A stretch of DNA of 64,000 nt, taken from Alopecurus myosuroides. Taxonomy: Eukaryota > Streptophyta > Magnoliopsida > Poales > Poaceae. A model generated the notes under the pieces. That model saw only the letters and a list, made by a program, of their open reading frames with translations, was not told the DNA's origin and made no database searches. Positions within the stretch are counted from its first letter, which is position 1. Each line of letters opens with the position of its first letter. Of the stretch, positions 1 to 12,465 are shown one piece after another. The stretch lies in contig CM054060.1 in assembly GCA_028641055.1 (NCBI GenBank), forward strand, positions 293,246,660-293,310,659, in the 5' to 3' direction. A program made the translations under genes and the position numbers.

Positions 1-1335
1 TATGACTACAAACCAGTCACCTATAGCCTCTATGATCATTTATTTTTTTAACTTGTGGTACCACTTAGGCTTCATTAATGATGTTTTTGTCGCTATGCAT
101 GATTATGGCCATTATTGCTCTCTTGATTTGTCGCTCCCAGTCTTTTGCTAGCCTCCACCTTTACTGAGTATGAGCTCTACTCGTGCATCCAACTACCAAA
201 AAACAAAGTTTGCAAAATCTTCTCACCATACCTACCTACATATGGTATTTAACTGCCACTCCAGAGTAAATTGCTCATGTGTTACCTTTAAAACTTTCAA
301 AATTACTTCTGTTTTGGGTTCCTGTTTTAGCTCATGAGGAAGTAAATAGAGAATCTTTATCTTAATTGTTGATTGGACTTTCACACCCTGGACTAGTGGC
401 TTCATCCTATTATCCAATTGATAGAAGAGCTGGCAACGGGGTGCCCAGCCCCAAATTAATACAAACAAATTATCTTCACTATTTTTGCCCCTGATTTATC
501 AGTCAAAGAATAATTGTGTAGACAAAAGAGAAAGAGGGATGACCTTCTACTCCAGTTGCGTCCATCAATGGGAGTCGCTCTTGTGAAGTCTAGTTGGCTT
601 GTGATGTACTGTATTTTCTGTTTACCATTTGTTGACGTAAGCATAAAACTCTCCTAAAAAATAGACACTCCTCCACGGTATGTGATTGTTGGTAGGCACC
701 CGAGGATTCGGTTAGCCATGGATTGTGTAAGATGATTGGGAGGAGTGTCAAACATATTATACCTATGTTTAATAAAATAAAAAGCTCTAGCACATGTGTT
801 AATCCATGTTTCCCTCTGGGAAGGGCCTTTCTTTTACTTTTATGTTGAGTCTCCATCTTCTAACTTTATGCACAGTTGAGAGAGCATAGTTGCCATTCTG
901 AGTTTAATGTGCATTTGTCCCAGAAACTTTATTAATTGATTCATGATGTGTTATTGTATGTTCTCAAATTATTTGTTCTAGTGTTCCTCTTAAACTTTGA
1001 AGGTGTCCTGGCATTTATGTTTTGAACCACTCTTAAGGACAAGCGAAATATCACTTTGCTATGTTATCTATATGCCTGAAACAAACATATAACTTTCAGT
1101 GCATTGTTATTCATGATCTTTTATTTGTGTCACTTCTCATGGTGCAAAGTGATTGCGATGTTTTATTGCTAGAATAATATCTATCATTCTTGAGTTTAAA
1201 GTACTAGGATCTCAGCTTACATATGTTTTTACAATATTGTTGGTCAAGTTTATGTTGCTAGCAAGTCACCTCAGAAATTATGTGTTTTTATCGTTTACCT
1301 ACTCGAGGACGAGTAGGAACTAATCTTGGGGATGT
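1..1335 (+). mobile_element. Element A: 3' internal spacer of an Athila-like LTR retrotransposon
   Basis: This AT-rich stretch lies directly upstream of the LTR at 1336 and ends in a polypurine tract (cttggggatgt, 1325-1335). A CTCGAGGACGAG motif precedes the tract (around 1302-1313). Element D has the same arrangement (CTCGAGGAC followed by agcttggggatgt just before its 3' LTR), so A and D look like relatives. I find no gag, protease, RT or integrase motif here; the small open frames are scattered over both strands and look random. Assignment to the Athila type rests on the shared 3' end and is an inference. The rest of the element lies outside the window. Confidence 0.7.
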
Positions 1336-2903
1336 TGATACGTCATAAACGTATCCTTAATTTCTGATGTTCCATGTTGTTTTCATGTTATTTCCTACAT
1401 GTTTTCTATACACTTTATGTCATTTTTATCGATTTTCTGAACTAACCTATTGACAAGATGCCACAGAGCCAGTTCCCTATTTTCTGTTGTCTTTAGTTTC
1501 AGAAAAGCTGTTATAGAAATATTCTCGGAATTGGAAAATTCAAAGCCGGGAAGTCTTAGAATTCCCGAAGAGGCCCAGTGAGGGGCCACAGGGGAGCCAC
1601 ACCATAGGGCGGCGCCCCTGGCCACGCCTGGGGTGGTGTGGGCCCCTCGGGCGTCCACCGCCATCGCCCTTTCGCCTATATATTCCCCCGATACGTCAAT
1701 CCTAGATATATACCACTTTTTCCCGAGAAACGCCCGAGGCCGCCGTCATCGTCATCCCGAGATCGGGAGGGTTCTGGAGCTCTCCCCGGCACCCTACCGG
1801 GAAGGAAGTTCATCACCGCAGGAGTCTACACCACCATGCCCTCTTCCGAAGTGATGCGTGAGTAGTTCATCCCTGGACTACGGGTCCATAGCAGTAGCTA
1901 GATGGTTGTCTTCTCCACTTTATGCCTCATGTTTAGATCTCATGAGCTGCCCTACATGATTGAGATCATCTTTATGTAATGATACATGTTGCGTTTTCTA
2001 GGATCCAATGAATGTTGAATGCTATGTCTTCTGATTATTAATCTTTCATGTTATATTCATGCATATGTTATTTATAATCTTGCATGCTCTCCATTATTTG
2101 TAGATGCTCTGGCCAAGTATATGCTAGTAACTCCAAGAGGTACTATTTATGGTCGATAGTGGGTTAATGCTTCCTTTGCATCTGTGCTCGAGTGACAGAA
2201 ACGTGATAGATGGAGGATGTGATGTTGCCATTAGGGAGAAAACAACGATGTTTACTTCATTTACATTACACACTTTGCTTACTGCGATTATCTGTTGCTT
2301 GCAAATTAATACCCAACGTTTGTTCGGATGATATTCGGAGGGTGGATTATTAATCATAGATGCAATTGGATGGCGGTCTATGTATTTTGTTGTAATGCTC
2401 GCATGAATCCCATAGTAATCTTTATGTCTTGCATATGCACTATGGTGCAGTCTTCATTCCTGTCAATTGCCTAGCTGTAATGTGTTCACCACATATGTTA
2501 TTTATCTTCTATGGAGAGACACCACTAGTGAATTGTGGACCCCAGTCCATTTTCTCATACTGATAACACACACATTGTTTTCACACTACTGCTATTGTTT
2601 TCATACTATTCTCATACTGTTTTCCACACCTTACGTTTAACCTCTTTGTGTTCAGCAAAACCGGTGAGATTGACGACCTCAATTCTTTGTTGGGGCAAAT
2701 TGATTTGATTTTGTTGTGTAGGTTCCACGTTGCTTCTGAACCGGTAGTGCGCCCTGCCATCTTAGCTGCTTCAACCTTCGGAAGTTGCTTTTTTCTCCTA
2801 CTGGTTGATTAAACTTTGGTTTATTTCTGAGGGAAATTTACTGTTGTGCTCTTCATAACTTCCTCTTGGGGTCTCCCAACGAATGCGTGTTACACGCGCA
2901 TCA
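1336..2903 (+). repeat. Element A 3' LTR (1568 bp)
   Basis: The LTR starts TGATACGTCATAAACG right after the polypurine tract and ends CGCGCATCA, giving imperfect TGATACG/CGCATCA terminal inverted repeats. A TATA-like ctatatattc lies at about 1676-1685, after a GC-rich block, and is the likely core promoter. Its mate, the 5' LTR, is outside the window, so the TSD (candidate ATCGT at 2904-2908) cannot be confirmed. Two truncated copies of this LTR's first 60-125 bp occur at 62228-62411. Confidence 0.85.
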
Positions 2904-4576
2904 ATCGTGCATGTGTCTCAGTTTTCCTGCTGTTGCTCTGACAAAAGGTGTCGTGTCTGACCTTGAAATAAAGCCCCAACCATCATCGCTAGTTCTTTCA
3001 TGGAATGATGCATCGAGGTTAATCTTTACCTTCCGAGATAGAAACAACGTGAGCGGACCCTGGACTAGCATTCCAAGACCTCCAGTATGCATACATTCAC
3101 AACCCGGATCAATCAGTCGTGAACAAAATATTTAGAATTGGAAAACAGAGTACAACATACATACATGAATACAACACAGGTCGTACAAAAGGTCAAATGA
3201 CCAAGTCTTTAGATAACAACCACACAGGGCAGACACCAGAATATAGCAAAACACAACACGATAGGACCCAAGTCATGCCTTAACACCACAGGCTCACGAC
3301 CGGGAGACGTACCTAATCTGCATAGTCGTCAAAGTACTCCTCCTCGTAGTGATCTTCTTGAGGATGATCCTTGAAGTCTGACTAGGTAAATAGCCAGGAA
3401 AACAACCAATGTGAGTCATTTGATTGTACTCGCAAGTCACCTTAAATGAAAGCATAAAGATGCAAATATGCATAGGTGTTTATAGGTAGGCCATAATTAT
3501 GGTTCATCTAGCCATGATGAATATAATATTCATCATGGTTGCACAAATTTTAATAAACTTTGTTGAAGAAGATACTTCAAAAGATAGATATAACTTCTCT
3601 TATAGATATTGGATATCCACAAGGTTTTAGTAAAGACATTTGTAGAAAAGACTTTTCTTTGCCAAACTTCTTGGAAGACAAAGCACCTCCAAGCTTATCA
3701 AAGATCGAGTACCTCCAACTTACAAAGTTCCAATCTCCAAGTACCTCCCAGGTTCTTCACCGTTTTCCTCCTCTTTTCTTTTGAAAACATCGACACAGTA
3801 CTGGCTACATGGCCATTCAATTATCCATATCTAAGGACGCGGCTATTATGAATAGTTTTACTCTACAGAGGTGTACACATTCCACAAGATCAAGTATATC
3901 CGCCATGAACAACAACGGACTGTTTGCGACAATATGTGAACATCAGATAATTGATCCTAACCGTTCTCTATGTTTATGTTAGTAAATGACTACCTCTTCA
4001 ACCGGGTTTGTTCTCCCCTGCACCGAGTGAGTCAACCGTATCAATCTGGTTTCCCCTGACAACATAGCGTCATGGTTAAGACCCAATTGTTGCACCTGGG
4101 CGGGAAATTAATCCCACACTTTGCATGTCCTGTTACACTCTCCTGGCGAAAATTCGATTCAGGGGACTTGTACCCCTTTAACACATTGAGGTAGACCATG
4201 GACTAACACAGGCAACTTTCAAGATAGGCCCCATACCCATGTTTAGGTAATTTGGCAGTACGATTTTGTTGTCCAACGAAGACTAGATTATGTGTCCTTT
4301 TTAGAAAGCACTTTTGAAAAACTTCGTATTCACATCCTCCCGTGGACAAGGTCCCACCTTTCCACGAGTTTTTTTCCATAAAAACATTGTTTTCCAAAAA
4401 CAAATTTTAAGGTGTCCACTAGGAGACTTAAGGATTATAAGATAAGATTCAGTGGTAAGTATATAATATATTGGCTAAGGGCTTGGTAACACCAAGATTA
4501 AACTAGTGGCAATAATATTAATAACCATAGTATTACTAGTAGTAACAACACATCGGGAAATAGTTTTTGGAACGAG
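2904..4576 (-). repeat. LTR-like flank, minus orientation, cut by element C
   Basis: No gene is seen. Read on the minus strand the sequence resembles a Tekay-type grass LTR. It contains an exon-like block (3381 down to 3313) preceded by a pyrimidine-rich stretch ending in AG and followed by a GTACGT donor-like site. The block's open frame is acidic (EEEYFDDYAD then stop). The segment ends at 4572-4576 with ACGAG, the target duplication of element C. Removing C joins it to 60763-62227, so both are probably pieces of one older minus-strand LTR belonging to the element whose gag lies at 62412-63761. That link is inferred. The first 150-200 bp after 2903 are unassigned. Confidence 0.45.
3313..3381 (-). 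other. Exon-like acidic block inside an LTR fragment
   Basis: On the minus strand a pyrimidine-rich tract ending ctag is followed by 69 nt encoding SDFKDHPQEDHYEEEYFDDY.. and a TAG stop, directly followed by a donor-like gtacgt. Similar exon-like blocks occur in the LTRs of elements B and E. Whether it is ever spliced or translated is unknown. Confidence 0.35.
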
Positions 4577-4591
4577 TGTCAATTAGTCATC
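4577..4591 (-). repeat. Element C 3' LTR, first fragment (severed by B)
   Basis: The 15 bp tgtcaattagtcatc match the start of the other C LTR at 60256 (tgtcgattagtcatc). The last five bases, TCATC, are the target-site duplication of element B and recur at 18630-18634, where the LTR resumes. Confidence 0.9.
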
Positions 4592-5983
4592 TGTGGTGAC
4601 CCAACACACCACTGCATGTGTAGTGCACAAGTCAGTGACATAATACTCACAGAAGGACTTATCCGTGAATATTACATCTCTCAGAGTGGTACAACAGAAA
4701 CACAGCGGGACCAGGCAAACTATAGGATACAAACTTCTTACAAAATCTTGAGAATCTCTTTGATGAATCAAGAAGATCTCATGCAAATGAAACATCAGAA
4801 GAAGCAATTCGAAGCTCCAAGCCGGAGAAGAAATCTAGCTCAGAACTAATTCACTACGGCTGATGCCAGCCCTAAACTATGGCTTGTAACTACTACGACC
4901 AAAAATGGTCTTCACCTACACCAAGATAGCTTCTCTTTCACCAGCGTTGTTGATGACGATGTTGTACTGGCTAAGTAGTAGATCACCCCACCTAGCTTCA
5001 TGAGATAGCGATGGCTTCACGATGACGACTTCAGTAGGGCTTCAATAGGCTTCAACTCTAAGCAGGGGGTCAAACGGGATAGAATGAGTAACGAGCGTTA
5101 CTCAGCAAGTTCATGATATATAGTGGGTGGTTTGATGCACTAACTACAGGTTTAGACTCGAAAGAGTCATAAGCTAATTCAAGGTTTTGTAAAACTTTCT
5201 TCAAGAGGTTGCTTTTAATTCTGAAAACTATGCCCGCCAGATCTTCACAGGACTAGAACTTTCATGGAGTTGCCTTTCCTGCGGCGTTTGCAGCTCCTTC
5301 CCGGAACATGGGGTAACATGCCACATCCTTTTACACTCTGCAGAGGTGCGTTACTTTACCCATGGACGACCAAGACCATGTTGCACAACCAGGTGTACAT
5401 TCCTGTCCACTCCCACTCAGGTGTGGGGCCCGGTTGTTGGTCCAAGCCAAACCGTGCTTCTCCGCACAACGCATGCCCACCCATTTCCACCAGCAGGTTG
5501 AACGCCTGATTCCACCCCTCACGATGGAGATCTACGCGCCTCTGGCAGACACTCATAGACCCCAGAGTTCGTGGGACGTAATGGCTCCCACCGATGTGCA
5601 TGTAGTCCCGCAAGACCTACAACGTACGTCTCTGGCAGTCCGTTGACATGCGAACGAGAAAAGTATCACGGCTGACTTACTCCCCCCATAGAAGACCCAT
5701 GGTTAACGCGAATTTATGGCGCAAGAATCCTGACGGCAGTTGTTGTTAATTCCTAGGTAATACGTTCCCATGCAGATGGAACCTTCCTTTGACCTATTCA
5801 TCTTACCATGGTTCCATCCGCCCACCATATAGAACACTACCACTCGGGTAGTCATCCAAGTAGTCATATTATTATAAAAATAGGATCATGCATTCTTTTG
5901 AGAGTAGGTGATAATACGATAGGGTTTTTGCAAATAGTTTGTTATGAGATACTGCAAAGGACATGAGCAAGTGATGAACTTGC

Positions 5984-6052
5984 CTGAGATTGAAATAACA
6001 ATAATAATCCAGGTCTTCGGGGTTCAAGGGTCGCGTAGAGAAATCCAAACAT
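5984..6052 (-). other. Exon-like block in B 3' LTR with GC donor-like site
   Basis: On the minus strand a pyrimidine-rich tract ending in CAG precedes 69 nt that end ...CTCAG and are followed by gcaagttcatcact. The equivalent site in element E reads GCAG then gcaagttatcact. The match to the strong AG|GCAAGT consensus of GC-AG introns suggests a conserved splice-like module. No transcript data are available. Confidence 0.35.
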
Positions 6053-7079
6053 CTGAAATATAGCAAAGTAGTCCCGGTAAGGACTACAGAAAACACTGGC
6101 AAGATGATACATGCATAGTAATGAGATGCATCGTGAATTACCCTGGAAAATACCCCAGCTTACAAGTGTAAGCTACGTTTGATACGATAACTTAATCACA
6201 CAGGTTTTAGGTGAATTGTTTCGTTACTTGAGGTGATGTGGTTATTACTTCTTTTAGAGTTACATGGATTTCACTTTTACTTGGCAAACAATTATTATCA
6301 TGTTTAAGTAGAAGTGTTTATTACTTGATTAGATAACAAAACCACAACACATGGAAAATAATTATTGAATAGATAACAGACACATTTTATTTTATGTTCA
6401 AAAGTGTAGAGCTAATGACATCAAGTTTATTTGAAAATAAGGAACTAATACAACTAATTATATCATCACAATACTTTCTAATAACTTTTGATGATAGGTT
6501 TAGTAGTTTTGAGAACATGAGGTTTTTACTAATAAAGAAAATAATGTTGTGGTAATAGTTTCTGGTTATAATAAAACATTATAGAATTTAAGTATACTTA
6601 TAAAAAAAACAAGTTTAGAGGTTTAATACAATGTTTTACAATTGACATATTTGAGTTGGAAATGATTTTCTTTTTAATTTGATATAACATTTTATGTTTT
6701 CTGAAAACATTTGAATAAATTGTTATTTTATTAATTTTAAATAAATTAAATGACTAGATAAAATATTGCACACAGGAAAACTTGGTCACATGACAATGTA
6801 AACATCATAGGTGGATTGCATTTGACATTTGGAGCATTTTGGTATATTACTTGTATTTTTCTGATTTTAGGAATTATTTATTATTTTTCTTTATTTTAAA
6901 TGATTTAATTTAATTAAAGAAAATGTTTAATTTTAAACTTTATCAAATTATTTTTAAAAGTTGATAAATAGATAGGTTTTATTTTTCTGAACACTACTAT
7001 ATTTTATTTACATTTTTCTGATATGTAAATTAAAAGTTATTGCTTTAATAAGATTTATTCCTTTTCTGCCCTTTTAAAT

Positions 7080-7102
7080 TGACAGGTGGGACCCACCTGT
7101 CA
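7080..7102. promoter_or_regulatory. Perfect palindrome with a TCP-type site (B 3' LTR)
   Basis: TGACAGGTGGG-A-CCCACCTGTCA is a perfect 23-bp odd palindrome. Its core GTGGGACCCAC fits the consensus for plant TCP transcription factors. It is unchanged in the other LTR at 14956-14978. Binding is an inference from consensus only. Confidence 0.45.
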
Positions 7103-7147
7103 TATTCGATTTAAAATAAAAAATAAAAGGAAAAAGAAAAATAGCCA

Positions 7148-7166
7148 TGACGTCAAGCTGACGTCA
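7148..7166. promoter_or_regulatory. Paired TGACGTCA boxes (B 3' LTR)
   Basis: Two perfect TGACGTCA octamers start 11 bp apart (7148 and 7159) and are retained in the other LTR (15030 and 15041). TGACG pairs at this spacing resemble as-1-type bZIP sites. Function is inferred. Confidence 0.45.
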
Positions 7167-10100
7167 GCATTACCTCAGCTCTGAGCAAATCCTTCTCTGC
7201 TCGAATTCAATTTGTGGCTTTGCTGCGTTTTGGTTCAATTCATTTATTCCATGCGGTAGAGGGGCTTGTGGCGAACTACTAGGTAGCGGCGCGGTGACCA
7301 AATGGTCACCGGCGGCTCACCGGCGTGAAAGAACACGGCGGTGCTCACGGTGGTTCGATGACGGCGGCGATTTAGCGCGCGTTAGACTCAATTAAGACCA
7401 TGGGAGTGCTCACCAGCGCAAGAGGAACTCGATGGCGTGGTCATGGAGGCTCGAGGAGGTCTGAATCGACGGCGGCGTCGAAAATTGGCCGGCGGCAGAG
7501 AAGAAAGGGAACGGCGCGATTCCGCGGCTCTCGGCCTTCCCGGCTTGCGAGGTTCACCAGGGAGATAGAGGAGACGATGACGCATCTACCGGTGGCCTTG
7601 AATGCTTCAGAGGTGGTCGGAATCGACGGCGGCGTGCGGTGGCCGGAATTATAGGGTTAGGGTTTGGTTCCGGTTCCAGAGAGAGACAGAGAGAGATGGA
7701 GTGAGTGAGGATGAAGAGAGGAGGGTCACGACCTCTCCTGGCCTTATCCTCGCGCGAGAACGGCAAGCAGGAGGTGGAGCTCGTCGGGAGTAGCTCGACC
7801 ACGTCTCCTCTGCCTTCTGGCAGAGGAAGAAGAAGAAGAAAAGAAATCTTTCGATAACCCCCTTAGTTTTGTGGTATTTTGAATTAGGTCCTTCTGGTTA
7901 ATAGAATGTGAGGAAAAATATTGTTTCCAGGGCCTTTTTGCAAAGATAAAATTTATTAAAAATCATATTTGAATTCCTTATCAAATTTCACATCTCACCA
8001 TATTATGTTTTGGTGAATTTGAAGAATATTTGTATTTTTTATTTTGGGTGCTAGATTAAGTGGTTTTGTTGTTTTCTCTTCATTTTATTTATTTAATGGG
8101 TCTAAAATTATGCTAAGGCATGTTTAATAAAAGTACACACTCCAATCATGTGGATACCAAGTTGGTGTATCATAATTGGACAAATTGGGATACAATCCTT
8201 TTTGGAAAATAGTTTCATAACACTACATAGTAGTGTTTTTATGTGTTATGGAAAATTCACCCAATATGGAGTATTCTCCCAAATACTACCAAATACTTTG
8301 ATTAGTAAATATACCTGTTTTATTTTATAGACTTTGTAATTTTCATAACTGAAACTCTTCACAAGTTTAATTGAAATTCTCTTAGGAAAGAGTTTGGTAA
8401 ATTACTTAGTAGTGTTTTTCTTTTATGCATTGTTCACAAAATCACCATGTAGGGAGTTTTATTCTAGATCATGCCAAATGATTTTAGTGGATGAATAGAC
8501 TTGTTTTCCTTCATGTATCTTTGTTTTTCTTTCATAGTACTTGATTAAATGGAAACATGTGTGGTTTTGGGATCTTATTTTCTTGTTTTCCACATAGGTT
8601 CCAATATGGATATTATCCCATGTTTTCTTTAAAGCATGTAATTATTTTACATGGTTATGGGTTGATGAATTTTTGTTATCATCTGTTAGTCTTGTGTATG
8701 AAAAGGATTTGGAAAACAAGGTATCAACTTGTTTTCATCTACCTCCACATATCAAGACATGTGGATGCAATACCTTGTTGTTATTCTTACTGGATACTTG
8801 TTTCCATTTAAGAGAGTTACTATTTGTTCCCTATCTCTGTTGAGCTTGACAGAGGTTATTGATTCTCTATTGTATCCTAATGATTTACTAAATTAATTCT
8901 TATGCTCCCTTACTGAGGCAGTGTTGCTTCCTGTGCTCTTCTGTTGCTTGATGTTCTTCTCTCTATTTGCCACTAGCCTTCTGTTTTCACCTTGTGACAA
9001 TTGCAAGTAATATCATCTCTTGGATTCAATCTTCAACTATCTCACCCTTGTGGTGAGACAAACAGTTATTCGAAGCAAAGATTTTACTTAGATGATTATA
9101 TTATGGTTTCTTGTTTCCTTGGTGTTATTCTTTCTATTGGTTGATGATAAAAGGAGTGTAAGTGTAGCTTATAACATCAGCTAGCCTTAAGCATAGAAGA
9201 AGAATCTGTTGACAAGTTTGCAAGGCTTGTCCCCAAATTACTTTTCATATACAAGAGACTGAGATGTACTAGGTTATTCAATCTTCTGTATGTTTGTGTA
9301 AGACACTCAAGTGTTTGAGTATACAAAAGTGCTCTGTTAACAAGGTCTAGAAACTTGTTACCAAACTACTTCTATATAACTCTAACATTGGAGTATCACA
9401 CTGTTTCAAGAGTGTTAATAAGATCAGATTAATATATAAGAGTTTCCAAGTACTCTTATATTAGGTTAGAGTAGCACTTCTAGAACACTCTAAATAATCT
9501 TCTTGAAGATCTTCACGTGGTAGTTCCTCCTTTCTGGTGAGTTGCTTCTCTTGCAGAATGATTTAGAGAAGATTGGGAACAAGATAGAATGGTCCAGAAA
9601 ACATAACAAGATCTAGATTAAGAGTTACTTCATGCTTTTATTATCCTTCCATAAACTTCTTATTTTATTTCCTACAAGTTAGGTACTTGTTTATACCTGG
9701 TTGGTTTAATTTAGCTTTCAATTCAATTTTTCTAATAGAGGTTATAACTTGTTGTTATCCATCCATTATATCAGAGATACTTTAGTTGTTGAATGATGAT
9801 TTGGATAGAAATGTGGAGTGTTTGTGGAATGATGCCTTAATAGTAAGTTGATCAAATGGTTCATTGATGTGTTGAGATTTCATATGTTCACTTGTATAAG
9901 ATGATTGAAACAATGAGCATGTGTATGTTATTAGGTTTTAATTACTTATGTAATAGTTGTTAGTTTGTTACTCATAGTGTCATGTTGTTATTTTATATTA
10001 TTCATTTGTATCCATGATACAGACATAGAGGTTTGGAAAGATCATATGTGATGATCAAGGTTTTAACAGTGGTTGAAGAATATTTATTTCTTCTTTTAGG

Positions 10101-10742
10101 TACTTCTTTTATGGTTTAGGAGATATGTACATATTCGATAAATATGTTAATACAATTATTATGTCATTTCCCACTTGTGGGTTTTGAGTTAACACTTGTT
10201 TGTATCACTTGTGTTCCATTGAAACTTTGTTATTTACTTATGAAGGTTTACTTAATAGTTAGGAGATAATCTATATAAGTGTGGTGTGAATGGTTTACAA
10301 CTTAAAGAGTTGTTGTTTTATAGGTAATAGCATCTCTGTTAATGAGATGGTTAAGTTGTGTATTACTCATTGGTGGAAGTATGATTATCAGATATGTGAT
10401 TTTGGATACTCACCCCTCTTTGAGTTCTAGATCCCTAGTGAATTATCCGAAGTCACTTAAAGACTTGTGGTTAAGGTTGTTGAGAATTTGTTTTAGTCAA
10501 AACCAATTTATGGTTTGTGTAACCAAATGATTTGGTGTCTTAAGCTACTTGTTATAAAGATCACTCCAAATGTACTCATGACTAGATGAACTAAACCTAT
10601 TTCATCATGTCAAGTGAAACATTGGTCACTTTGGTTTGTTTAAACTTCCGCGCCAAAATTTCCCGTACTTTTAGATGCATGCTTTGCAAATGCACATATT
10701 ATATTTAGATCCCTATAACTTCCCAAACACTGGGATGTTACA

Positions 10743-10757
10743 GTATCTCCCCCTTAA
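10743..10757 (-). other. Element B polypurine tract
   Basis: Read on the minus strand the sequence is ttaagggggagatac, directly abutting the TGTAACATCCC start of the 3' LTR. This purine run would prime plus-strand synthesis and fixes the element's orientation. Confidence 0.85.
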
Positions 10758-12445
10758 CAAGAACTTCGTCCCGAAGTTCAACCTCTCTCACGTAAAGATA
10801 GGTAGAGAGAACTTATGTAGACCGTTGAATCTTCATATCTGTTTCTTGTGTTGACCTTGGCATGTGTATCCTCTTGTCTTTGATTGTTCACCTTCCACTG
10901 TCTTGTATGATAATCTAATATTATGCCAGTGGTTATGACAACTCTGTTTTGTTACTAGGCCTTCCTAATGGTCTCACGAAGAACACGTGGTATTTCCACC
11001 ACATAGTGGATACCAAGTTTCGTTCTCCGATGAATAGGTATGGTTTCCTATCTCTCACAACTTTCTGAAGAACATTCGGCATATCCACTAGGTGATAACC
11101 AATAAGATTCTTCCGGTACACTGGATACCGTCGATGGTTAGATTTACATTTGGTTTAATCTAGTGGGATCAAGAGAAAGATTTCTTAAAGAAGCTTGTAC
11201 AACGTAGTGTACATGGATTTGGACTCATCGATTAGTGAAAATATCTTCGAGTTTCCTCGAGTTTTAACTATTCCTTACAGATGACTATAACCTATTCCAC
11301 TGGTTACTTACTATGGTCTTACTACATTTTTGAGTTTTGGCTTCTACAGGACAACTCTATAAGTTTATTTATCAAACTTCTGCATGTTCCCTTCATGGAT
11401 ATAACTACTGATGTGATTTTCTTCTCATCACTGTTGTATATCTCCATGTGTTGATGAAGTATGTCACCAAATCCAAGAAAAATGTGGAATGTGGTCCATT
11501 CCCATCAATGCTTTATTGATTTCCGCCTTCTTGACTTCAAGGACTTCGAGAGCTTTGATAGTTGCTTCAATCAGCTGAGATTTTAGACCGCTCTCATACT
11601 AATCCTATACCCTCTAGACCAGTAACATCAAGATAGAACTCAATGTTTGCACATGCATATGCACATCAAGTTCCAACTTCATGCACAGATCTAGTCAATC
11701 AAAGATCCAAATAAGATCCAAGAAATCCCAAATGCAGTTATCACTCATGCATCAAAAGCCTGTGAAATAAAAGTACTTAGAGTAAAACATCTCAAGTACC
11801 AAGGCTCTTAATTTCTATACACTACAAGTAGGTATATATTACCTTGTAATCCTATTCTACACAACCACTCTTTGCCCAGGTAATTATTCCAATTGCATGC
11901 CTTACTGCAAAGGAATAAGCCAAGACAAAATGATCCTAAAGTAGTTGTTGTCTAACTTGGTTCCATATAGGACTAAGTACCATGCTGTTTGAAGTACTTC
12001 CTCTTGGTTATGATAAGCTTCTCATAACATCCGTTGGTCCTTCATGGAGTTGATCACATCGTAGGAGTAGTAATGTAGCTTCCATCCATGTTTATGCCTT
12101 CTCCTAATACTATACTATAGTAGCTCAACTCTATACCATGTTCTACTCCATCCTATACATTTATAGAATGGGGTAATCATCACTTTAACTTAACCATCTC
12201 TCACTATGTCAGAACTCTCTTCTCAATAACACTGATACATGCTAGACTTCTAACTATTCATACCTAGGTATAAAGAAAATAGATAAGTAGATTTACTCGA
12301 ATTGAGTAAGAATAATTCTATACAAGTATGATTATATCATTCTCAAGTGAATGATCATCATAATTGTAGGAAATGTGGTTTAGATAAGATGGCTTCCTAT
12401 AGTATTTACCAACCTACAGATCTCCTAAAAGGTTTTAAACCTAAG

Positions 12446-12465
12446 GTCGCTTCGCTCTGATACCA
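12446..12465 (-). other. Element B primer-binding site (Met-tRNA type)
   Basis: The minus strand reads TGGTATCAGAGCGAAGCGAC starting two bases after the 5' LTR end. The first 12 bases are the standard initiator-methionine tRNA primer-binding site of plant retrotransposons. Confidence 0.9.

Larger units (their letters stand above)
4592..10742 (-). repeat. Element B 3' LTR (6151 bp)
   Basis: This copy is the 3' LTR because the element reads on the minus strand. It contains an AT-rich stretch (about 6200-7080), a GC-rich block (about 7080-7850) that yields several short coding-like frames on both strands, and an AT-rich remainder. No domain is recognisable in any frame, so the short frames are treated as compositional artefacts. 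Confidence 0.92.

Noticed and set aside
2149..2357. Small frames in LTR A as host exons
   Set aside because: They are inside a well-bounded LTR, with no splice context or conserved domain.
7388..7802. Arg/Pro/Ser-rich small frames in the GC-rich block of LTR B (also 15052-15686)
   Set aside because: Open on several frames of both strands at once because of GC-rich composition; no family similarity. Presence in both LTRs is expected from duplication.
10933..11121. 62-codon frame in B's internal region as a possible gag remnant
   Set aside because: No capsid, zinc-knuckle or protease motif; length is within chance expectation.
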